Shown: positions 35,881 to 43,470 of the stretch, one piece after another | Layout of the letters: the number at the start of each line of letters is the position of its first letter | Position numbering within the stretch: the first letter of the stretch is position 1 | Source: Veillonellaceae bacterium | GTDB taxonomy: Bacteria > Bacillota > Negativicutes > Veillonellales > Dialisteraceae | Direction of reading: 5' to 3' | NCBI GenBank assembly: GCA_025992895.1 | Contig: DAJPGA010000001.1 | Location: forward strand, 1,568,501-1,632,500 | DNA: 64,000 nucleotides | Notes under the pieces: generated by a model | The model's input: the letters and a program-made list of their open reading frames with translations, nothing else | What the model was told of the DNA's origin: nothing | The model's database searches: none | Made by a program: the position numbers and the translations under genes

Positions 35881-37034
35881 TTGAACCTCTGGATGGCAGA
35901 TGCAGAGGCGATTCGTGCATTTTTGTCTGCGCTTATTACATCTTCAATGGAATGAATATCATGAACATCCCAATTGTCCAGAACTTCTTCTACAACGTCG
36001 AAAATAGAAAAGAATTTTATTTCACTTCTGATAAAGGCTTTGATTGCTTCTTCATTGGCTGCATTGAAGACAGTGGTCATATCACCGCCTGCCTTGCCAG
36101 CCTGATAGGCCAGCTTAAGTGATCTGAACACCTTATAATCCGGCTGCAAAATTTTGATGGCAGATAATTTCTTCCAATCCATGAATTCATGGGAAGGTGT
36201 TTCCATGCGTTTCGGATACGTAAATGCGAACTGGATAGGAAGTCTCATATCCGGATTTCCCATCTGCGCGATAATCGATCCGTCGATATACTCTACCATC
36301 GAATGAATGATGCTTTGCGGCTGAATGACAACATCGATATCGTCATAATCAACACCAAAAAGCCAATGAGCCTCTATCACTTCCAGCCCTTTGTTAAACA
36401 TGGTAGCTGAATCAAGCGTAACCTTTTGGCCCATATGCCAGGTAGGATGTTTTAATGCATCAGACAGCGATACATTTTCCAGATCCTCTCTGGTTTTTCC
36501 CAGGAAAGGACCCCCGGAAGCTGTCAATATGAGCTTATGAATCTTTTTTATGTCCTGTCCGAGGAGGCACTGGAATATAGCACTATGTTCACTGTCGACA
36601 GGTCTGATCAATGTATGGTGCTTTTTCGCTTCTTCTATGACCAGCGCGCCTCCGGCCACCAAAGTTTCCTTATTGGCTAAGGCAATTTCTTTACCCGCAC
36701 GGATTGCTTCCAGAGTCGGAAGAAGGCCATTGATACCAACGACTGAAACAAGGACCATGTCGACGTCATCTCGTACGGCTGCTTTTTCCAGCGTCCCTTG
36801 GCCAATATAGACTTCAGCGCTGCCATTATATAATGACTTGAATTTTTCCCCTGCGTCCTTATCTGTTATTACAATAGCAGAAGGGTTGAATTCATATGCC
36901 TGCTTTAGAAGCAGCTCAACATTGACATGAGCAGCCAAAACCTGTGCATGGAAAAGGTCCGGATGGAGTCTGATCACTTCAAGTGCCTGTGTTCCAATAG
37001 AACCTGTACTTCCTAAGATTGCTATTTCCTTCAT
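35874..37034 (-). CDS. dxr: Dxr, 1-deoxy-D-xylulose 5-phosphate reductoisomerase
   Basis: 386 residues, ATG at 37032-37034. NADPH-binding start ILGSTGSIGTQALEVI, metal and substrate motifs RPVDSEHSAIFQCL, TASGGPF and the flexible loop ALKHPTWHMGQKVTLDSATMFNKGLE, all as expected for a complete enzyme. It makes MEP from DXP, the committed step of the pathway that ispG continues. It is a known fosmidomycin target. rseP follows with an overlap. Confidence 0.97.
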   Translation of the reverse strand: MKEIAILGSTGSIGTQALEVIRLHPDLFHAQVLAAHVNVELLLKQAYEFNPSAIVITDKDAGEKFKSLYNGSAEVYIGQGTLEKAAVRDDVDMVLVSVVGINGLLPTLEAIRAGKEIALANKETLVAGGALVIEEAKKHHTLIRPVDSEHSAIFQCLLGQDIKKIHKLILTASGGPFLGKTREDLENVSLSDALKHPTWHMGQKVTLDSATMFNKGLEVIEAHWLFGVDYDDIDVVIQPQSIIHSMVEYIDGSIIAQMGNPDMRLPIQFAFTYPKRMETPSHEFMDWKKLSAIKILQPDYKVFRSLKLAYQAGKAGGDMTTVFNAANEEAIKAFIRSEIKFFSIFDVVEEVLDNWDVHDIHSIEDVISADKNARIASASAIQRFKC

Positions 37035-37061
37035 ACGGTCTCCCTTATTTAGAAATTCATT

Positions 37062-37874
37062 TTAATGAGCAAAGAGTATTAATGTGGAGACAAATACGGG
37101 GGCTACAAAGAGAATACTGTCGAAACGATCCATCATACCGCCATGCCCCGGCAGAATCTGTCCCGAATCCTTAACGTCACAAGCTCTTTTCATGTAGGAT
37201 TCAAACAAATCTCCTATCGGTGCCATGACTGAAGCCATCAATGACATGATAAACCCGTAGAAAACATTGTACCCAAAGGCCCATGCAACAATAGTCCCCA
37301 GAATGATACATCCGGCAACTCCGCCCAAAAGTCCTTCCACTGTTTTATTCGGGCTGATATGCGGTGCCATTTTATGCCTGCCAAAGCGGCGACCGACGAG
37401 ATAGGCAAAAGAGTCGCTTGCCCATGTATCAACAAGAGCAAACATGACAAGAAAAATTCCCGGTTCCATCCATAAAGAAGACTGCGTAATCAGATCAGCA
37501 TTGCGGCGCAGCAGAATGAGCGCGCCAAAGCCTATCCCAAAATAAAATGATCCGAATACTGTATAAATCAATGATGTCATTTTATCCTGGCTGAGCTTCA
37601 GAATAGGACAGAGCAAAAGAACCAGGCAAAGCGGAATCATTCCGAGAAAGACCTTCAGTGATCCAAAAGTCGCAGCCCCGATCAGAACCAGCTGTGCGGC
37701 TGCAATCAGAGGTACCACCACATGAACATTGATATTTTTCAGCATCTTATTGTATTCATGTACGGCAAGAAGGGCAACAGCCAGAACTGCGCCTGAGAAG
37801 AACACTCCTCCCAGCCAAACAAGCAATAATACAGCAATAATCCCGATAACTGCAGTAATAACCCTTACTTTCAT
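37062..37874 (-). CDS. cdsA: CdsA, phosphatidate cytidylyltransferase
   Basis: 270 residues, ATG at 37872-37874 sharing a base with the uppS stop (TGATG). Seven or eight hydrophobic segments. The family signature near the C-terminus is intact: SDLFESYMKRACDVKDSGQILPGHGGMMDRFDS (spread over about 222-254). It makes CDP-diacylglycerol from phosphatidic acid and CTP at the inner membrane, the branch point for phospholipids. Confidence 0.95.
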   Translation of the reverse strand: MKVRVITAVIGIIAVLLLVWLGGVFFSGAVLAVALLAVHEYNKMLKNINVHVVVPLIAAAQLVLIGAATFGSLKVFLGMIPLCLVLLLCPILKLSQDKMTSLIYTVFGSFYFGIGFGALILLRRNADLITQSSLWMEPGIFLVMFALVDTWASDSFAYLVGRRFGRHKMAPHISPNKTVEGLLGGVAGCIILGTIVAWAFGYNVFYGFIMSLMASVMAPIGDLFESYMKRACDVKDSGQILPGHGGMMDRFDSILFVAPVFVSTLILFAH

Positions 37875-38596
37875 CAGGTTTCCTCCGTCAGCCCGCCAAA
37901 GCGGCGGTCTCTACCCTCAAACCAGTCAACAGCTTTCTTAAGCTCTTCCTCAGTGAAATCAGGCCATAAAACAGGTGTGAAATAAAGCTCGCTGTAGGAA
38001 GCCTGCCAAAGAAGGAAGTTTGATATTCTGTACTCTCCTCCCGTTCTGATGAGCAGGTCGACATCCATTTGATCAGAAGGGTATAACGCACTGGAAACAT
38101 CTTCTTCCGTAATTTGTTCAGGAAGAAGCTCCCCATTTCTTACCTTTTCGGCTATTGATTTGACAGCATGGACAATTTCCATCCTGCCGCCATAATTGAT
38201 GGCCACATTCAGTATCAGGCCATCATTTTTGGCTGTATCTTTCTCGCATTCTTCAATTTCCCTTCTCAAAGAATCCGAAAGCACGCTGGTATCTCCTACA
38301 ATGTGAACCTGTACATTATCATCAATTAATTCGCGCAGCTGGCTGATCAGATAGTTTTTAAAAAGTTTCATGAGAAACCGGACCTCGATAGAAGGCCGTT
38401 TCCAGTTTTCTGTCGAAAAAGCATAAAGAGTGAGTATTTTTATTCCCATATTTCCAGCAGAACGGACAATCCTCTTCACATTGGCGGCGCCAATCTGATG
38501 TCCATAGGTTCTCTCCCGTCCTCTTTTCTGGGCCCAGCGTCCATTTCCATCCAAAATAATCGCAACGTGTTCTGGAAATGACTTTTTTTCACTCAT
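37874..38596 (-). CDS. uppS: UppS, undecaprenyl diphosphate synthase
   Basis: Start set at ATG 38594-38596 with AAGGAG seven bases upstream; the longer TTG frame to 38614 includes this SD. 240 residues. Cis-prenyltransferase motifs: HVAIILDGNGRWAQKRG with the catalytic Asp, the GH run, TLYAFSTENWKRP, and C-terminal DLLIRTGGEYRISNFLLWQ. It extends farnesyl diphosphate to undecaprenyl diphosphate, the carrier for peptidoglycan and surface polymers. cdsA follows with a one-base overlap. Confidence 0.97.
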   Translation of the reverse strand: MSEKKSFPEHVAIILDGNGRWAQKRGRERTYGHQIGAANVKRIVRSAGNMGIKILTLYAFSTENWKRPSIEVRFLMKLFKNYLISQLRELIDDNVQVHIVGDTSVLSDSLRREIEECEKDTAKNDGLILNVAINYGGRMEIVHAVKSIAEKVRNGELLPEQITEEDVSSALYPSDQMDVDLLIRTGGEYRISNFLLWQASYSELYFTPVLWPDFTEEELKKAVDWFEGRDRRFGGLTEET

Positions 38597-38653
38597 ACAA
38601 TAACTCCTTATCAATAAAGCTGTAATCGGGCTTTAGCGCTGCAGCAGTACTGA

Positions 38654-38677
38654 TGCTTCATGATTTGTAAATGAAGC
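38654..38677 (-). repeat. Small inverted repeat in the frr-uppS gap
   Basis: GCTTCAT (38654-38660) and ATGAAGC (38671-38677) can form a 7-bp hairpin upstream of uppS. No T-run follows. Confidence 0.4.
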
Positions 38678-38710
38678 TTTCCTGCCGCCCGCTAAAAATC
38701 CGTATCAGTT

Positions 38711-38743
38711 AAAGAAATCGTACCCTGAAGATACGATTTCTTT
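38711..38743 (-). repeat. 12-bp hairpin after frr
   Basis: AAAGAAATCGTA (38711-38722) pairs perfectly with TACGATTTCTTT (38732-38743). On the - strand it lies about 40 bp after the frr stop. The T residues sit inside the stem, so it is at best a leaky terminator; it could lower expression of uppS and later genes. Confidence 0.6.
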
Positions 38744-38783
38744 AGAATCTGTTTTATTTGGTTTTTAATCAATGGAATGCTGA

Positions 38784-39341
38784 TTAAACAGACATGATTT
38801 CCTTGATTTTCTTTTCTGTAACGGTTTCCAGTTCCTTGATCTTATTGTCAGTCAATTTCTGGACTTTTTCTTCCATTCCTTTAATGACATCCTTGGAAAC
38901 ATCACTGTTCTTTTCTTCCTTCTTCAGGAAATCATTGCCGTCACGTCTGATATTGCGGATTGCAACTTTAGCTTCTTCAGATTTTTTGTTAACGATCTTG
39001 ACCAGTTCTTTGCGGCGTTCTTCTGTCAGCTGCGGAATGGCCATGCGGATCAGATTGCCATCATTCATCGGAACGAGTCCGAGATCAGACTGAAGAATTG
39101 CTTTTTCAATATCCTTCAGCAAAGTTTTGTCCCAGGGCTGTACTACAAGGAGTCTGGCTTCCGGAACAGTGACAGATGCGACCTGTGTAACCGGTGTGCG
39201 GCTGCCATAATATTCCACGAAAACCCTGTCAAGGAGGCTGGCATTAGCCTGGCCGGTACGGATTGTAGTAAATTCGTTTTTCAATGCAGTAATTGACTTG
39301 TCCATCTTTTCGGAAAGCTGGTTCATTTCCTGTTCATACAT
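38784..39341 (-). CDS. frr: Frr, ribosome-recycling factor
   Basis: 185 residues, the usual length; ATG at 39339-39341 with SD GAGGGGG. Family blocks: FTTIRTGQANASLLDRVFVEYYG, then IRMAIPQLTEERRKELVKIV and the C-terminal KIKELETVTEKKIKEIMSV. It splits post-termination ribosomes with EF-G. pyrH is five bases upstream, the conserved arrangement. Confidence 0.97.
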   Translation of the reverse strand: MYEQEMNQLSEKMDKSITALKNEFTTIRTGQANASLLDRVFVEYYGSRTPVTQVASVTVPEARLLVVQPWDKTLLKDIEKAILQSDLGLVPMNDGNLIRMAIPQLTEERRKELVKIVNKKSEEAKVAIRNIRRDGNDFLKKEEKNSDVSKDVIKGMEEKVQKLTDNKIKELETVTEKKIKEIMSV

Positions 39342-39346
39342 AGTAA

Positions 39347-40102
<756 letters not shown>

Positions 40103-40130
40103 TCAACCATCAAGTTAACCATACTATTCT

Positions 40131-40157
40131 ATTATATAATATTTTGTTCATTTACAA
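40131..40157 (-). promoter_or_regulatory. Possible pyrH promoter
   Basis: TTGTAA (40152-40157) and TATAAT (40131-40136) on the - strand, but only a 15-bp spacer. It lies just after the tsf terminator and before the pyrH SD. Confidence 0.35.
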
Positions 40158-40190
40158 AATAAGAGAACACCAAAAAATTCAGTGTTCTCT
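40157..40190 (-). terminator. Terminator after tsf
   Basis: AGAGAACAC (40162-40170) and GTGTTCTCT (40182-40190) form a 9-bp stem, loop of 11; the - strand continues TATTTTGT. It probably ends much of the rpsB-tsf transcript 15 bp past the stop. Confidence 0.8.
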
Positions 40191-40204
40191 CATCGTTTAC
40201 TTTA

Positions 40205-41083
40205 TTACTGGTTCAGCTGTTTTGCTACTTCTGCAGCCAGATCATCCTGCTTCTTTTCAATGCCTTCGCCGAGCTGGTATCTAGCGAAACGTACTACGGA
40301 AGCATTCTTGGATTTCAGGAGTTTGGAAATGGTCAGATCGCCATCTTTAATGAATTCCTGATCTACAAGGCAGACTTCCTTGTAGTATTTATTAATTCTG
40401 CCGATAACCATTTTTTCAATGATGTTTTCCGGCTTGCCTTCGTTTCTAGCTTCTACAGCAAGAACTTCCTTTTCATGGTCGATTTCAGCCTGGGAAACCT
40501 GGGTTCTGTCCAGATAGGACGGATTAGCAGCAGCTACCTGCATTGCAATATCCTTGCCAAGTTCATCATCAGCACCAATCATCTCAACGAGAACGCCGAT
40601 CTTGCCGCCGCCATGGATATAGCTGTATACCTTGCCTTCAGCACTTTCATAACGAACGAAACGGCGAACGGAAATGTTTTCACCAATCTTTGCAACTGCT
40701 TCAGTAACAAGATCGCGTACTTTCTTTCCGTCGATTTCAGAATCCAGAAGTGCTTCAACATCAGCTGGGTTAACTGCCAGGATCTGGTCTGCAATGGATG
40801 CAGCGAGATTTCTGAAGTCTTCGTTGGTTCCAACGAAGTCAGTTTCGCAGTTGACTTCCAGAATGGTTCCTGTTTTTCCGTCTTCGGAAACAGCAGAAAC
40901 AACAGCGCCTTCAGCAGCAACACGGCTTGCCTTCTTAGCAGCCTGGGATAATCCCTTTTCGCGAAGAATGTCGACAGCCTTTGCGATATCGCCTTCAGCT
41001 TCAACAAGTGCCTTCTTGCAGTCCATCATGCCGGCCCCGGTCTGGGTACGTAAATCTTTGACCATGCTAGCTGTAATGTTCAT
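40205..41083 (-). CDS. tsf: EF-Ts, translation elongation factor
   Basis: 292 residues, ATG at 41081-41083 with SD GGAGG. UBA-like start with VKDLRTQTGAGMMDCKKAL, and CETDFVGTNEDF with the TDFV residues that contact EF-Tu. It exchanges GDP for GTP on EF-Tu. It follows rpsB, separated by a strong hairpin that may tune the amount of EF-Ts to S2. Confidence 0.97.
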   Translation of the reverse strand: MNITASMVKDLRTQTGAGMMDCKKALVEAEGDIAKAVDILREKGLSQAAKKASRVAAEGAVVSAVSEDGKTGTILEVNCETDFVGTNEDFRNLAASIADQILAVNPADVEALLDSEIDGKKVRDLVTEAVAKIGENISVRRFVRYESAEGKVYSYIHGGGKIGVLVEMIGADDELGKDIAMQVAAANPSYLDRTQVSQAEIDHEKEVLAVEARNEGKPENIIEKMVIGRINKYYKEVCLVDQEFIKDGDLTISKLLKSKNASVVRFARYQLGEGIEKKQDDLAAEVAKQLNQ

Positions 41084-41130
41084 CGTATGACCTCCATCAT
41101 AAAATAAGGTGTTTGTCTTAATGAAAAAAA

Positions 41131-41162
41131 GGACAGGGCGGATCCTGATCAGCAGGATCCGC
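41131..41162 (-). terminator. Hairpin between rpsB and tsf, possible attenuator
   Basis: A perfect 10-bp stem GCGGATCCTG/CAGGATCCGC (41138-41147 and 41153-41162, loop of five). On the - strand it is followed by CCTGTCC and then seven T. The seven-base gap before the T-run suggests partial termination, letting some transcripts reach tsf. Confidence 0.6.
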
Positions 41163-41179
41163 AGAGCCTTAATAAATAA

Positions 41180-41932
41180 TTATTCCTTGTCTTCTGCTGC
41201 TTCTGCTTCTTCAACAGCAGCTTCTTCAGCCGGTGCAGCTTCTTCCTGCTGGCCCTGACGTCCTTCAAGAACAGCGTCAGCAATCTTGCTGGTGAGCAGT
41301 CTTACTGCGCGGATAGCATCATCGTTTGCCGGAATCGGGAAATCGATGACGTCCGGATCGCAGTTGGTATCAACGGTTGCAACAACCGGAATGTGCAGCT
41401 TATGAGCTTCTGCAACAGCGATTTCTTCTTTCTTGGAGTCAATGATGAAAATTGCTCCCGGAAGACGTTTCATATCTTTAATGCCGCCAAGGTTCTTTTC
41501 GAGCTTTTCAAGTTCGCGCTGCATCAGGATAACTTCCTTCTTCGGATACTGAGCAGTGGTGCCTTCTTCAAACATCTTTTCCAGTTCTTTCAGACGTGCA
41601 ATACGGGTCTGGATTGTGCGGAAGTTGGTCAGCATGCCGCCGAGCCAGCGTTCATTGACATAGAACTGGTTGCAGCGTGTAGCTTCTTCCTTTACAGAGT
41701 TCTGAGCCTGTTTCTTTGTTCCTACGAAGAGAACCGGTTCACCCTTTGCTGCAACGTCGCGAATGAAAGCATAAGCTTCTTCAACTTTCTTTACAGTCTT
41801 CTGCAGGTCGATAATGTAGATTCCGTTGCGTTCTGTGAAGATGAATCTTGCCATCTTCGGATTCCAACGACGGGTCTGATGACCAAAATGAACGCCTGCT
41901 TCGAGTAACTGTTTCATGGATACAACTGCCAT
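41180..41932 (-). CDS. rpsB: Ribosomal protein S2
   Basis: Start set at ATG 41930-41932, with AGGAGG seven bases upstream; a longer frame upstream to 42013 has no SD. 250 residues beginning [27 protein letters not shown], clear S2. Further blocks: [24 protein letters not shown], and [26 protein letters not shown]. The C-terminus is Glu/Ala-rich, common in Firmicute S2. The promoter is 100 bp upstream. Confidence 0.98.
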   Translation of the reverse strand: MAVVSMKQLLEAGVHFGHQTRRWNPKMARFIFTERNGIYIIDLQKTVKKVEEAYAFIRDVAAKGEPVLFVGTKKQAQNSVKEEATRCNQFYVNERWLGGMLTNFRTIQTRIARLKELEKMFEEGTTAQYPKKEVILMQRELEKLEKNLGGIKDMKRLPGAIFIIDSKKEEIAVAEAHKLHIPVVATVDTNCDPDVIDFPIPANDDAIRAVRLLTSKIADAVLEGRQGQQEEAAPAEEAAVEEAEAAEDKE

Positions 41933-42031
41933 AATATAACCTCCTGTTATTAACCTCTGCCTGCTTCTTCTTTCACAGCCACCCTTAGGCACAGATGTGA
42001 AATCCACAGACATGCGTATTCATGCCTGTAT

Positions 42032-42060
42032 AGTTTAACAAATAACTGTTATAATTGCAA
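42032..42060 (-). promoter_or_regulatory. rpsB promoter
   Basis: TTGCAA (42055-42060) and TAAACT (42032-42037) on the - strand, spacer 17. The leader of about 90 nt might carry ribosomal-protein feedback control, but I could not assign a known leader structure. The rest of the gap to 42306 holds a TATAAT on the + strand at 42158-42163, possibly for the acyltransferase gene, and nothing else that I can support. Confidence 0.6.
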
Positions 42061-42306
42061 GCCTCAAAAACAATTCATTTGATACGGAATCCGCCCCGGC
42101 ATAATAGCTTTTTCGGAATTTTATCAGCCGGGAATTTTATTACTTTCCGCACATAGGTATAATAGTCTATGGTATATTAAAATGTATATGCAGCACAAGC
42201 TGATTTATAAAGCAGTTTGCCTGATCCGGCATCATGCTCCAGGCATAAGCAGATTTACATCAATCAGCTGAATGATTCAGCTGATTTTACAGCGGGGAAT
42301 AATCAC

Positions 42307-43428
42307 ATGAACTCACAAAGCATTAATAAGGTAAAAGATACTATGACAAATGCAGCCAAAAAGAAAAAAATCCATATTGAATTTTTAAGAGCGCTTTGTA
42401 TCTGGCTCGTTATGTTTACACATACTTCCACCTCAGGCTTCTCTTTGTATTTGGAAAGGCCTGCATCATTTTTCTTTCCTCTTTATATTGCAGTACCATT
42501 TTGGGTAAAAACGGCGGTTCCCATATTTTTCATGACTTCCGGCGCCTTACTTCTGGGAAAAGAAGAATCGATTTCGCGGATATTCAAAAAAAGAGTCTGG
42601 CGTTTTATTCAGGTTATTTTTGTTTTCTCATTGATCAACTATGTCTGGTTTTATCATAACCTGCCTCTTTCCATCACAGGACACATTGCCAAATTTTTCA
42701 CCATGACTTACTCCTCTACCATGGCAACGGCCTATTATTTCCTGTATATTTATGTTTCCTTCCTTCTCATGCTCCCAATCTGGCGAAAGCTGGTCCGCGC
42801 AATGACGCAGGAACTTTATTTGTACCTGATCCTTTTGAATTTGGTCTTCGTCGGGTGCATCCCTGTTATTTCCATGCTGATTTTCAAAGGAACGGCAGAA
42901 ATCAATTATTTCCTGAATCCCCTTCTTGCGGTCAGTGAACCGACATTTTACTTCCTGATCGGATACTGGATCGAGCATGTACTCCCGGATTCCTGGATCA
43001 CACCCAGAAATCTTTTCAAATTGGGATTAGCCGCCCTCCTTGGCACCGCAATAGCTGCCGGAATGACTTACTATCATGGAATTATCGCAGGCGGCCTTAC
43101 AGAAGCGATTTCCGAAAGATTTTATGACAGTTTCCTTTTCCTGAATACCGCTTTTGTATTCTGCTTGTCAAAATGGTGGTTCTCTACCCATACCATTTCT
43201 GATGCCTGGAGAAACAGGCTGATTTTCCTCGGCAGTGTTTCTTTTGGTGTCATGCTGTTTGAGGAAATAACACGCAATCTGACACATCCTATATTTGGAA
43301 AAATGCTTGCATACCTGCCCCGCATCCCGTTCATAGATGCTGTTATCTGGATATGCCTCGCATATACGCTGGGAATCATCATTACTTACTTCATAAAAAA
43401 AATACCGTACTTTAATAAACTTATCTAG
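42307..43428 (+). CDS. Acyltransferase family 3 membrane protein
   Basis: Start chosen at ATG 42307 with GGGGA eight bases upstream; an earlier TTG frame (42217) has no SD, and a later ATG at 42343 is also possible. 373 residues. About ten membrane helices and the PF01757 pattern: KKIHIEFLRALCIWLVMFTHTS (with Arg and His in the first helix) and VPIFFMTSGALLLG. WecH/OafA-like enzymes transfer acetyl or other acyl groups to surface sugars or polymers. The target is not evident. It stands alone on the + strand between two - strand operons, with no glycosyltransferase or polymer gene nearby. Confidence 0.88.
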   Translation: MNSQSINKVKDTMTNAAKKKKIHIEFLRALCIWLVMFTHTSTSGFSLYLERPASFFFPLYIAVPFWVKTAVPIFFMTSGALLLGKEESISRIFKKRVWRFIQVIFVFSLINYVWFYHNLPLSITGHIAKFFTMTYSSTMATAYYFLYIYVSFLLMLPIWRKLVRAMTQELYLYLILLNLVFVGCIPVISMLIFKGTAEINYFLNPLLAVSEPTFYFLIGYWIEHVLPDSWITPRNLFKLGLAALLGTAIAAGMTYYHGIIAGGLTEAISERFYDSFLFLNTAFVFCLSKWWFSTHTISDAWRNRLIFLGSVSFGVMLFEEITRNLTHPIFGKMLAYLPRIPFIDAVIWICLAYTLGIIITYFIKKIPYFNKLI

Positions 43429-43446
43429 TCTACCAAGTACGGTATT
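43395..43446 (-). terminator. Terminator of the yhaO-yhaN operon, inside acyltransferase 3' end
   Basis: AATACCGTACTT (43401-43412) pairs with AAGTACGGTATT (43435-43446), a 12-bp stem around 22 bases that include the acyltransferase stop codon. Eight T follow on the - strand, so it works mainly for yhaN. There is no T-run on the + strand. Confidence 0.75.
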
Positions 43447-43470
43447 CAACAGCACAGATACTAAACGATC

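Noticed and set aside
41933..42013. N-terminal extension of ribosomal protein S2
   Set aside because: It covers the leader and includes the AGGAGG that serves the true start; S2 normally begins at [10 protein letters not shown].
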